From Marinobacter sp. LA51 (lineage in GTDB: Bacteria > Pseudomonadota > Gammaproteobacteria > Pseudomonadales > Oleiphilaceae): a DNA stretch of 64,000 bases. The notes below the pieces were generated by a model. That model was not told the DNA's origin. It was given only the letters and a program-made list of their open reading frames with translations, and made no database searches. How positions within the stretch are numbered: position 1 is the stretch's first letter; the number at the start of each line of letters is the position of its first letter. Positions 57,044 through 64,000 of the stretch are shown here, piece by piece. Location: the NCBI RefSeq assembly GCF_030297175.1, contig NZ_AP028070.1, forward strand, positions 2,356,001-2,420,000, written 5' to 3'. The translations under genes were made by a program, and so were the position numbers.

Positions 57044-58102
57044 ATGAGCAAAATAGTGCCCTCAGATAACAGCCAAATCATCAGCGGAGCCCCTGTAAAA
57101 TCAGGGCCTGAGCCCTCCCGCCGCTTCAGCGTTGCCCCGATGATGGATTGGACTACCAGCCATTTCCGCTACCTGGCCCGCCAGTTGAGCCGCCATGCGC
57201 TGCTCTACACGGAGATGGTCACTACCGGCGCGCTGATTCATGGCGATACCGAGCGGTTCCTGCGCCATGAGCCGGCGGAGTATCCGCTGGCGCTGCAGCT
57301 GGGTGGCAGTGATGCCGGTGAGCTGGCGCATTGCGCAAAACTGGCGGAGCAGTTCGGGTTTGATGAGGTGAACCTTAATGTGGGCTGCCCCAGTGATCGG
57401 GTGCAGAACAACATGATTGGCGCCTGCCTGATGGGCCACCCGGACAAGGTGGCGGAAGGTGTGCGGGCAATGATTGAGGCCACCAGTCTGCCGGTTACGG
57501 TAAAGCACCGTATTGGCATTGATGGCCGGGAATCCTGGGATGATCTGTGCGAGTTCATCGAGAAGGTTTCGGCCGCCGGCTGCAAGACCTTCATCGTGCA
57601 CGCCCGTATTGCCATCCTCGAGGGTTTGAGCCCGAAGGAAAACCGCGATGTGCCGCCGCTGAAGTACGATTGGGTGTATGCCCTGAAGCGGAAGTACCCG
57701 CATCTTGAGATCATCATCAACGGTGGTATCAAAACCTTTGATGAGTGCCACGAGCACCTGCAGCACACCGATGGTGTAATGCTGGGCCGGGAGGCGTACA
57801 ACAACCCCTGGCTGCTGGCCAGTGTGGACAGCGAGTTCTTTGGCGCGCCGGCATCCACCCTCACCCGCCATGACGCGCTGCGGGCTATGTACCCGTTCAT
57901 CCAGAGCGAGCTGGAGCGCGGCGTATACCTCACCCACATCTCGCGGCATCTGCTGGGCCTGTTCCACGGTCAGCCGGGCGGGCGTCAGTTCCGCCGGTAT
58001 ATCAGTGAGAATGCCTATAAGTCCGGGGCCGGGCTTGAGGTGATTCAGACCGCCCTGGAGAAAGTCCGGGAGCCGGAACCGGCGCTTATTGCAGAAGCTT
58101 AA
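57044..58102 (+). CDS. dusA: tRNA-dihydrouridine synthase A
   Basis: Reduces uridine to dihydrouridine at tRNA positions 20/20a with FMN. The 352-residue protein has the FMN-barrel opening RFSVAPMMDWT near residue 29, the active cysteine in NVGCPSDRVQNN near residue 110, and the VHARIAILEGLSPKENRDVPPL segment. N-terminal 28 residues before the core are variable in the family. It lies next to the integrase and a strong inverted repeat, so its 5' end may have been changed by island integration. Confidence 0.95.
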   Translation: MSKIVPSDNSQIISGAPVKSGPEPSRRFSVAPMMDWTTSHFRYLARQLSRHALLYTEMVTTGALIHGDTERFLRHEPAEYPLALQLGGSDAGELAHCAKLAEQFGFDEVNLNVGCPSDRVQNNMIGACLMGHPDKVAEGVRAMIEATSLPVTVKHRIGIDGRESWDDLCEFIEKVSAAGCKTFIVHARIAILEGLSPKENRDVPPLKYDWVYALKRKYPHLEIIINGGIKTFDECHEHLQHTDGVMLGREAYNNPWLLASVDSEFFGAPASTLTRHDALRAMYPFIQSELERGVYLTHISRHLLGLFHGQPGGRQFRRYISENAYKSGAGLEVIQTALEKVREPEPALIAEA

Positions 58103-58219
58103 TCGGCCCTAGGCCGTTGGTTGTCTTGTCCCTGTCAGAGCAGCCCGTTATTGTAGGTGAATCACCAGCATCTGGGAGTCGGATGCCTCAATAACAGATC
58201 AATCGGGACGACAGCACGA

Positions 58220-59185
58220 ATGACCAACAAGCTTGAACAACTGAAGACCATGACCACCGTGGTGGCCGACACCGGCGACATCGACGCCATTGCCCAATGG
58301 CGCCCGCAAGATGCCACCACCAACCCTTCCCTGCTGCTGAAAGCTGCCGCCTCAGACGCCTATCGCCCGATGCTGGATAAAGCCGTTGCCGATGCCCGTC
58401 GCCACGGCGGTTCCGACGCCGAACAGCTGACCGTTGCTACCGATACCCTGGCGGTGCTGGCCGGGCGGGAAATCCTGAACCTGATTCCCGGCGTGGTCTC
58501 CACCGAAGTGGATGCGCGTTTGTCGTTTGATACCGCCGGTACTCTGGAGCGGGCCCGTCGGCTGGTGGATCTGTATGACAGGCAAGGCGTGGACACCAGC
58601 CGCGTGCTGATCAAGATTGCGTCCACCTGGGAAGGCATTCGTGCTGCCGAGCAGCTGGAGAAGGAAGGCATTCGCTGCAACCTCACCCTGTTGTTCTCGT
58701 TCATTCAGGCCGCGGCCTGCGCCCAGGCCGGTGCGTTCCTGATTTCGCCGTTTGTCGGCCGGATTCTGGACTGGCACCTGGCCAACAGTGGCCGCGACAG
58801 CTACCCGGCAGCGGAAGACCCGGGCGTGCTGTCGGTGTCCAGGATCTATAATTACTTCAAGGCCAATGACTACAACACCGTGGTGATGGGCGCGAGCTTC
58901 CGCAACACCGGCGAGATTGAAATGCTGGCAGGCTGCGACCGGCTGACCATCAGCCCGGCGCTGTTGCAGGAATTGCAGGATGACACCGCTCCGCTGAGCC
59001 GGAAATTGTCGGCTGAAGGCGTAAGCTCGCCGGACAAGCTGGGCACGGTGAACGAGCGGGTGTTCCGCTGGGAGTCTAATGAAGACGCCATGGCCACCGA
59101 GAAACTGGCCGATGGCATCCGCCGCTTTACCGCCGATCAGATTGAACTGGAACAGCGGGTGCGCCAGTTGGCCAAAGCGGCCTGA
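58220..59185 (+). CDS. tal: Transaldolase
   Basis: Transfers a dihydroxyacetone unit in the non-oxidative pentose phosphate pathway. The protein is 321 residues, the usual length, starting [20 protein letters not shown]. The catalytic lysine is in [11 protein letters not shown] near residue 134 ([12 protein letters not shown]), and the [13 protein letters not shown] motif is at the N-terminus. The ATG at 58220 fits the family; the frame reaches further upstream. It is a single gene between dusA and a TerB-like gene. Confidence 0.97.
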   Translation: MTNKLEQLKTMTTVVADTGDIDAIAQWRPQDATTNPSLLLKAAASDAYRPMLDKAVADARRHGGSDAEQLTVATDTLAVLAGREILNLIPGVVSTEVDARLSFDTAGTLERARRLVDLYDRQGVDTSRVLIKIASTWEGIRAAEQLEKEGIRCNLTLLFSFIQAAACAQAGAFLISPFVGRILDWHLANSGRDSYPAAEDPGVLSVSRIYNYFKANDYNTVVMGASFRNTGEIEMLAGCDRLTISPALLQELQDDTAPLSRKLSAEGVSSPDKLGTVNERVFRWESNEDAMATEKLADGIRRFTADQIELEQRVRQLAKAA

Positions 59186-59229
59186 ATTCACCACTGTTTT
59201 CGAACTAACAGGAGTGCGACTGCCCCAAC

Positions 59230-59676
59230 ATGTTAGATCAACTGAAAAAGCTGTTTGCCGCACCGGAATCGGAGAACCAGGAGCCGGACAACCACCAACT
59301 GGCGGTGGCGGCCACCGCCCTGATGGTGCAGTTGTCCCGGGCGGACCACAACGAGGATGAGCGCGAGCTGCAAGCCATTGTGGACTGTGCGGTGAAAGCC
59401 CATCAGGTAACCCGCGACGAGGCCGAGGCGATCCTCCAAGACGCCCTGGACCACGCCGACGATGCCACCTCTATGTACGAGTTTACCGGGCAGATCAACG
59501 AGCACCTGGATCAGAACGCCAAGCAGTCGCTGCTGGAAAGTATCTGGCGCGTGGCCTTTGCTGATGGCCGTATCGACAAGTACGAAGAACACCTTATTCG
59601 CCGTATGGCGGACCTGCTGCATCTTAATCACCGGGAATACATGCAGGCGCGGCACCGGGCGGAGAATTCAGGATAA
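59230..59676 (+). CDS. TerB-like tellurite-resistance family protein
   Basis: 148-residue helical protein. The TerB core is visible: VAATALMVQLSRADHNEDERELQAI, VDCAVKAHQVTRDEAEAILQ, and the second half ALFADGRIDKYEEHLIRRMADLLHL. TerB-type proteins bind metals (calcium-like acidic loops) and are broadly associated with stress or tellurite responses; the cellular role of this one is not known. It stands between tal and the DAHP synthase gene. Confidence 0.9.
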   Translation: MLDQLKKLFAAPESENQEPDNHQLAVAATALMVQLSRADHNEDERELQAIVDCAVKAHQVTRDEAEAILQDALDHADDATSMYEFTGQINEHLDQNAKQSLLESIWRVAFADGRIDKYEEHLIRRMADLLHLNHREYMQARHRAENSG

Positions 59677-59720
59677 CCAGTGCCGGGTGACGAGCGTGCC
59701 GGCTAACACAAGGAGATTGT

Positions 59721-60848
59721 ATGCTAGCCATTCTTCATCCCAACACCGGGCTGGACAGCGAAGCCTATCGCCAAACCATGCATTACCTGGAGAACCTGCC
59801 CGGGGTATCGGTGCGGGTGCACGAGGTACAGGGCACCACCCAGCGGCTCACGGAAATCTACTTGCTGGGCGACACCAAGGGCCTGGATAAGGAAGAAATC
59901 GAGGCGCTGCCGGCGGTTGAGCGGGCCATCCGTATTTCCGATGACTACCGCATTCTAGGGCGGCACAAAGACGACCGGCGCCAGAGCGGGTTCACCTACA
60001 ACGGGGTGGACTTCAATCAGTCCAACCTGAACGTGTTTGCCGGGCTGTGTGCGGTGGATGTGCCAGAACACGTGGACATGATGATGCGCGCCCTGCAAGA
60101 CAGCGGTGAAGTGTGCACCCGCATGGGCGCCTACAAGCCGCGCACCAACCCCTACTCGTTCCAGGGCCACGGCAAGGGGTGCCTACCCTGGGTGTTTGAG
60201 AAGGCGGGCAAGCATGGCATCAAGGTGGTGGCCATGGAGATCACCCACGAGAGCCACATCGAGGAAATCGACACCTGCCTGGAACGCCTGGGCCGCCCAA
60301 CCGGGGTGATGCTGCAAGTAGGCACACGGAATACCCAGAATTTTGAGTTGCTGAAGGCGATTGGCCGCCAAAGCGAGTATCCCGTATTGCTCAAGCGCGG
60401 TTTTGGCATCACCCTGAACGAATCCCTGAATGCCGCCGAGTACCTGGCCAGCGAAGGCAACGCCAAGGTGATCTTCTGCCTGCGGGGCATGAAGACCGAG
60501 GCCGGACAACCGCACCGCAACATGGTCGATTTTGCCCATGTGCCGGCGGTGAAGCGACTAACGCGTATGCCGGTGTGTGTGGACCCGTCCCATTCGGTGG
60601 GCAGCCGGGACCGTTCGCCGGACGGCATTCTGGATGTGATGCACGCCACCGCACAGGGCGTGATTGCCGGCGCCAACATGGTGCTGGTGGACTTCCACCC
60701 GAAACCCGAGCGGGCACTGGTGGACGGCCCCCAGGCCTTGTTGATGAACGAATTACCCGCCTATCTGGAAGATATCCGGCTATGCCACGACACCTGGACC
60801 AAACGCCAGGCCATTTACCAACGCCTTCAAGGTGAACCACCAGAATGA
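59721..60848 (+). CDS. DAHP synthase, type I beta
   Basis: First enzyme of aromatic amino acid synthesis; condenses PEP with erythrose 4-phosphate. The 375-residue protein has an N-terminal ferredoxin-like (FL) domain (about 1-75) that acts in regulation in this subgroup. The barrel begins near SGEVCTRMGAYKPRTNPYSFQG, and conserved HRNMVDFAHVPAVKR and CVDPSHSVGSRDRSPDGI carry metal-binding residues. This is not the AroF/G/H (type I alpha) fold. It overlaps the GDPD gene downstream by four bases. The symbol is not assigned. Confidence 0.92.
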   Translation: MLAILHPNTGLDSEAYRQTMHYLENLPGVSVRVHEVQGTTQRLTEIYLLGDTKGLDKEEIEALPAVERAIRISDDYRILGRHKDDRRQSGFTYNGVDFNQSNLNVFAGLCAVDVPEHVDMMMRALQDSGEVCTRMGAYKPRTNPYSFQGHGKGCLPWVFEKAGKHGIKVVAMEITHESHIEEIDTCLERLGRPTGVMLQVGTRNTQNFELLKAIGRQSEYPVLLKRGFGITLNESLNAAEYLASEGNAKVIFCLRGMKTEAGQPHRNMVDFAHVPAVKRLTRMPVCVDPSHSVGSRDRSPDGILDVMHATAQGVIAGANMVLVDFHPKPERALVDGPQALLMNELPAYLEDIRLCHDTWTKRQAIYQRLQGEPPE

Positions 60849-61645
60849 TTGTTTACGGACACAGAGGCGCCAAAGGCGAGGCGCCTGAGAATACTTTGCC
60901 TGGCTTTGTTCACGCCTACCGCCATGGCATACGGCATTTTGAGTTGGATCTGGTGCTTTCGAAAGACGGCATCCCCGTGCTGGTGCACGATCTGACCGTT
61001 ACCCGCACCACCAGCCATACGGGTGAAGTGGGCGATTACACGGCGGCTGAACTGGCCGACATGGACGCCCGGCGCAACACCAGCTCCTGGCCCCGCAAGA
61101 TTGGCATTCCCACTCTGGAAGACCTGCTGGACCAGTTTGACGATCTGGAGCATCTGCAACTGGAGGTAAAGAAAGACTCTCGGCAGCGCCTGAACATCCT
61201 GTGTAACCGCCTGACCGAGATCATTCAGCGCCGCAACCTGTATAAGACCGCGACCATTACCTCATCAGATACCTGGTTTCTGAAGGAAATCCGTCGGCGC
61301 AACAAGCATATTCAGATTGGATTGGTGGCGGAGCGGAAGTTCCCCCGGCCCCTGAACGTTGCCACGCGGCTAGGGTGCAGTTACCTGTGCTTGAACTGGA
61401 AGCTGTGCTCGAAAGAGCTGGTGGAAAACGCACATCGGCGTGAAATGCATGTATCCGTCTGGACGGTAAACCGCATTCACGACATGTTGCAGCTGGAGGA
61501 AATGGGGGTAAACAGTATCATCACCGACTACCCAACCAGTACCCACATCTTTTTCGACAACCGGGCCAGGGCCCTGTTGCCCCTGCCCCAATCGCAATCC
61601 GAGCCGTTGCCGAGCGATGGCGCGGCAGTTTCCACCGGCGGCTGA
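60845..61645 (+). CDS. Glycerophosphodiester phosphodiesterase
   Basis: GDPD-family protein of 266 residues. The active-site start is VYGHRGAKGEAPENTL, with the glutamate/histidine set of the family, followed by ELDLVLSKDGIPVLVHDLTVTRTT (catalytic His and metal Glu/Asp). It hydrolyses glycerophosphodiesters to glycerol 3-phosphate and alcohol. No signal peptide is seen, so it is probably cytoplasmic (UgpQ type). Its ATG overlaps the DAHP synthase stop by four bases. Confidence 0.93.
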   Translation: MIVYGHRGAKGEAPENTLPGFVHAYRHGIRHFELDLVLSKDGIPVLVHDLTVTRTTSHTGEVGDYTAAELADMDARRNTSSWPRKIGIPTLEDLLDQFDDLEHLQLEVKKDSRQRLNILCNRLTEIIQRRNLYKTATITSSDTWFLKEIRRRNKHIQIGLVAERKFPRPLNVATRLGCSYLCLNWKLCSKELVENAHRREMHVSVWTVNRIHDMLQLEEMGVNSIITDYPTSTHIFFDNRARALLPLPQSQSEPLPSDGAAVSTGG

Positions 61646-61652
61646 GGCCGGA

Positions 61653-63044
61653 TCAGAAGATCCGGTTCAGGCCGTTCAGGGCGGCTACCCGGTAGGCTTC
61701 CGCCATGGTCGGGTAGTTGAAGGTGGTGTTGATGAAGTAGTTCAGGGAATTGGCTTCCCCTTTCTGGTTCATGATTGCCTGTCCGATGTGAACGATCTCG
61801 GCCGCCTGGTCCCCGAAGCAGTGAATACCCAGAATCTCGCGGCTTTCACGGTGGAACAGAATCTTCAGCATGCCCACCGCATCGCCGGTGATCTGAGCGC
61901 GGGCGAGGTCCTTGAAGAAGGCCTGGCCTACTTCGTAAGGCACCTTCGCTTCGGTCAATTCACGCTCGGTTTTACCGACGGAACTGATCTCGGGAATGGT
62001 GTAAATACCGGTCGGCACATCCGAGACGTAGCGGAAATACTCATCCTTCACGATGTCAGACGACGCAGAACGGCCCTGATCGTAAGCGGCACTGGCCAGG
62101 CTCGGCCAACCGATAACGTCACCGGCGGCGTAGACGTTCTCCACTTCCGTGCGGTAATGCTCATCCACCGACAGCTGGCCACGGCCATTGGGCACCAGGC
62201 CAATGTTGTCGAGGTCTAGAGAGTCGGTGTTGCCGGTACGGCCGTTGCACCACAGAAACGCATCGGCGCGGATTTTCTTGCCCGACGCCAGCGACAGCAC
62301 TACGCCGTGGTCGTCGCCTTCCACCTTTTCATACTGCTCGTTGTGACGTACCAGAACCCCGTTGTTGCGCAGGTGGTAACTGAGCGCGTCGGAGATCTCG
62401 TCGTCCAGGAACGACAGCAGGCGGCTGGTCGGGTTGATCAGGTCTACCTTCACACCCAGGCCGGCAAAGATTGAAGCGTACTCTGAACCGATGACACCGG
62501 CGCCGTAGATGATCAGCGTGCGCGGGGTGTGGGACAGGTTCAGGATGGTGTCTGAGTTGTAGATGCGGTGATGGCGGAAATCCACATCGGGCGGCAGGTA
62601 CGGGCGTGAGCCGGTAGCAATGATCGCCTGCTTGAAGTGGATGTGCTCAACCGCCTTGCTGCCACGGATTTCCAGCCGGTTCTTGTCAACGAACGAGGCA
62701 CGGCCGTTGATCAGATCTACCCGGTTGCGGGCGTAGAACTGGGTTCTCAGCTTAACCTGCTTGCCGATAACCTTCTGCGCGTTCTGCAGCACACGGGGAA
62801 AGGAGAACCAGCGCGGCTCACCGATATCGCGGAACATCTGATTAGTGTTGAACGTGATGATCTGCTTCACCGAATGACGCAACGCCTTGGAGGGAATGGT
62901 CCCCCAGTGGGTGCAGTTACCGCCGACGGTGGCCTTGTCTTCGATGATCGCGACACGTTTACCGTGCTTCGTCGCATTCATCGCCGCGCCTTCACCGGAA
63001 GGCCCAGCGCCGATAACGACGACGTCGTAATGATGTTCTGCCAT
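61653..63044 (-). CDS. sthA: Soluble pyridine nucleotide transhydrogenase
   Basis: FAD flavoprotein that transfers electrons between NADPH and NAD+. The 463-residue protein opens with the FAD loop [14 protein letters not shown]. In place of the redox disulfide of dihydrolipoamide dehydrogenase it has [16 protein letters not shown], in which the second cysteine is threonine, the hallmark of SthA. The NAD(P) loop is [15 protein letters not shown] near residue 183 and the dimer domain follows. Convergent to GDPD with only 7 bases between. Confidence 0.96.
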   Translation of the reverse strand: MAEHHYDVVVIGAGPSGEGAAMNATKHGKRVAIIEDKATVGGNCTHWGTIPSKALRHSVKQIITFNTNQMFRDIGEPRWFSFPRVLQNAQKVIGKQVKLRTQFYARNRVDLINGRASFVDKNRLEIRGSKAVEHIHFKQAIIATGSRPYLPPDVDFRHHRIYNSDTILNLSHTPRTLIIYGAGVIGSEYASIFAGLGVKVDLINPTSRLLSFLDDEISDALSYHLRNNGVLVRHNEQYEKVEGDDHGVVLSLASGKKIRADAFLWCNGRTGNTDSLDLDNIGLVPNGRGQLSVDEHYRTEVENVYAAGDVIGWPSLASAAYDQGRSASSDIVKDEYFRYVSDVPTGIYTIPEISSVGKTERELTEAKVPYEVGQAFFKDLARAQITGDAVGMLKILFHRESREILGIHCFGDQAAEIVHIGQAIMNQKGEANSLNYFINTTFNYPTMAEAYRVAALNGLNRIF

Positions 63045-63102
63045 GCGCGCAGTGACTCCTTATCTACGTCGTGAAAATTGGATCGTTATTATTAATTGCG
63101 TG

Positions 63103-63351
63103 TCAGTGCTTGTCGGCCTTGGTGGCGTCGTAGGTGAGGGCCTCAGCCTGCCTGCTGTCCTGGGTCTGGCGCTCGCTCTCTTCCTCACACTTTTGGGGGC
63201 TGCCACCGCAGATATCACAGGACTGGCTGATACCCAGTGCGCCAATGCCGCCGCAGGTACCGCTGATCGGCTTGCGTCCGAGGATCACGCCGATGGACAT
63301 GGCTGCAACAAGCAGAACCACGATGAACAAAACTAGAAGAAAGATACCCAT
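63103..63351 (-). CDS. nqrM: Na+-NQR maturation protein NqrM
   Basis: 82-residue DUF539 membrane protein needed for Na+-translocating NADH:quinone reductase maturation (iron delivery to NqrD/E). One N-terminal membrane helix (about 3-24) is followed by cysteines in GTCGGIGALGISQSCDICGG, the NqrM signature. It follows apbE on the same strand, consistent with the end of an nqr operon lying outside the window. Confidence 0.95.
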   Translation of the reverse strand: MGIFLLVLFIVVLLVAAMSIGVILGRKPISGTCGGIGALGISQSCDICGGSPQKCEEESERQTQDSRQAEALTYDATKADKH

Positions 63352-63376
63352 GTTGCCCTCCCGTTATTGAGCGACA

Positions 63377-64000
63377 TTACTGAGTGACGTAAGACGAAAA
63401 GGCCGGCGTCTGATGTGTTTCGAAGCCGTTTTCCGTCCGAATAATAAAATAGGCCGGGATATTCTCCCGGGTCGCGAGGGCGTGCGCTTTCTCAAAGCCC
63501 ATCACGTTAAAACCTGTGGCCAGCGCATCCGCCGACATACAGTCTTCGGCAATCACCGTGACCGAAGCCAGATTGTGCTTAATGGGACGCCCGGTTACAG
63601 GGTCTATGGTATGGGAAAACCGGCGCCCTTCCGATTCGTAATAGTTACGATAGTCGCCGGATGTCGCCATAGCGCTGCTTTCCAACGCGACAATACGATT
63701 CACCTGGCGGGCATCGGAGGTTGGTTCCTCAATCGCCAAACGCCAGGCATCTCCCCCGGGTTTGCGCCCATTTACACGGACTTCGCCACCAATCTCTACC
63801 AGATACGCCTCAATGCCCTCACTGTCGAGGTATCGGGCAACGGCGTCAACCCCGTAACCCTTGGCGATGGCGGAGAGATCAATGTACTGGGGCTGCTCGG
63901 CCCGCACTGCCGGTGGCTGCTCCCGCAGCTCCAGCTTGTCGTACCCCGTGACAGCAAGTACCTCTGCCAGTTCCTGATCCGACGGCACCTGCTCCGGGCG
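63377..64000 (-). CDS. apbE: FAD:protein FMN transferase, 5' end outside window
   Basis: ApbE attaches FMN covalently to NqrB and NqrC. About 207 C-terminal codons are present and the frame continues past the window edge. Family features are QYIDLSAIAKGYGVDAVARYLDS, EAYLVEIGGEVRVNG, YRNYYESEGRRFSHTIDPVTGRPI and the magnesium-binding CMSADALATGFNVMG. Length is about two thirds of the usual 340. It precedes nqrM, supporting an nqr operon upstream. Confidence 0.95.
   Translation of the reverse strand, partial: RPEQVPSDQELAEVLAVTGYDKLELREQPPAVRAEQPQYIDLSAIAKGYGVDAVARYLDSEGIEAYLVEIGGEVRVNGRKPGGDAWRLAIEEPTSDARQVNRIVALESSAMATSGDYRNYYESEGRRFSHTIDPVTGRPIKHNLASVTVIAEDCMSADALATGFNVMGFEKAHALATRENIPAYFIIRTENGFETHQTPAFSSYVTQ

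Noticed and set aside
1..64000. CRISPR array
   Set aside because: No set of regularly spaced direct repeats was seen on reading; the CARF-like domain belongs to a sigma54 activator, not to a Cas protein.

Overview
The window reads as chromosome of a marine gammaproteobacterium, most likely Marinobacter or a close relative. This is an inference from gene order and protein character: the fab/plsX/rpmF cluster, RNase E with a very long Ala/Lys/Pro tail, the ppsA/ppsR pair, an NqrM gene next to apbE (Na+-NQR respiration), a BLUF photoreceptor and an SthA transhydrogenase. No 16S rRNA gene is present to prove it.

Layout. Bases 1-5000 hold the fatty-acid and phospholipid start cluster on the minus strand (yceD, rpmF, plsX, fabD, fabG, acpP, and fabF cut by the window edge). 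fabH is absent. Bases 5150-9000 hold maf, sppA, a HAD phosphatase and rluC. Bases 8600-16000 are rich in RNA-decay functions: rne with a leader of about 530 nt, a UPF0149 gene, the RNase AM gene rnm, and the RNase E regulator rraA. Small genes lie between them (YciI-like, SH3-domain envelope protein, PilZ). Next come ppsA and its regulator ppsR, a PreP-like M16C protease, a MORN/PEGA protein followed by a response regulator with a membrane tail, a MobA-like nucleotidyltransferase, a PTPS-like protein, tRNA-Glu, tRNA-Ala and gltX. Bases 29000-38800 are ordinary accessory chromosome: znuA with a clear Zur box, an AEC transporter, BLUF, a lipoprotein, a GFA-family protein, GNAT, NTF2-like, an OsmC protein divergent from a GlxA-type regulator, a DUF4399 protein, sdaA and a Gfo/Idh/MocA oxidoreductase.

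Bases about 39200-57000 form a defence-type genomic island that is visibly AT-richer than its surroundings and ends beside dusA, a known island integration site. From left to right it holds: (a) a compact set made of a helix-turn-helix ORF with an in-frame TGA, a GHKL ATPase, a DUF4325 STAS-like protein and a one-TM protein, all in overlapping frames; (b) an IS3-family element; (c) a broken CoiA-like gene, a tiny ORF, a PLD-like protein and a DUF3696 AAA ATPase, transcribed from their own sigma70-type promoter; (d) a type I restriction-modification system (hsdR, a small extra ORF, hsdM, hsdS); (e) directly upstream of hsdR, a sigma54 activator whose N-terminal domain looks like the CARF ligand-sensing domain of RtcR, with a sigma54-like -24/-12 element between the two genes; (f) a PrtN-like regulator and a tyrosine integrase split by an in-frame TAA. 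The most interesting hypotheses are ligand-controlled, sigma54-dependent expression of a restriction system (e) and the GHKL/STAS-like/TM module (a).

Bases 57044-64000 return to core chromosome: dusA, tal, a TerB-like gene, a DAHP synthase, a glycerophosphodiesterase, sthA, nqrM and the 3' part of apbE.
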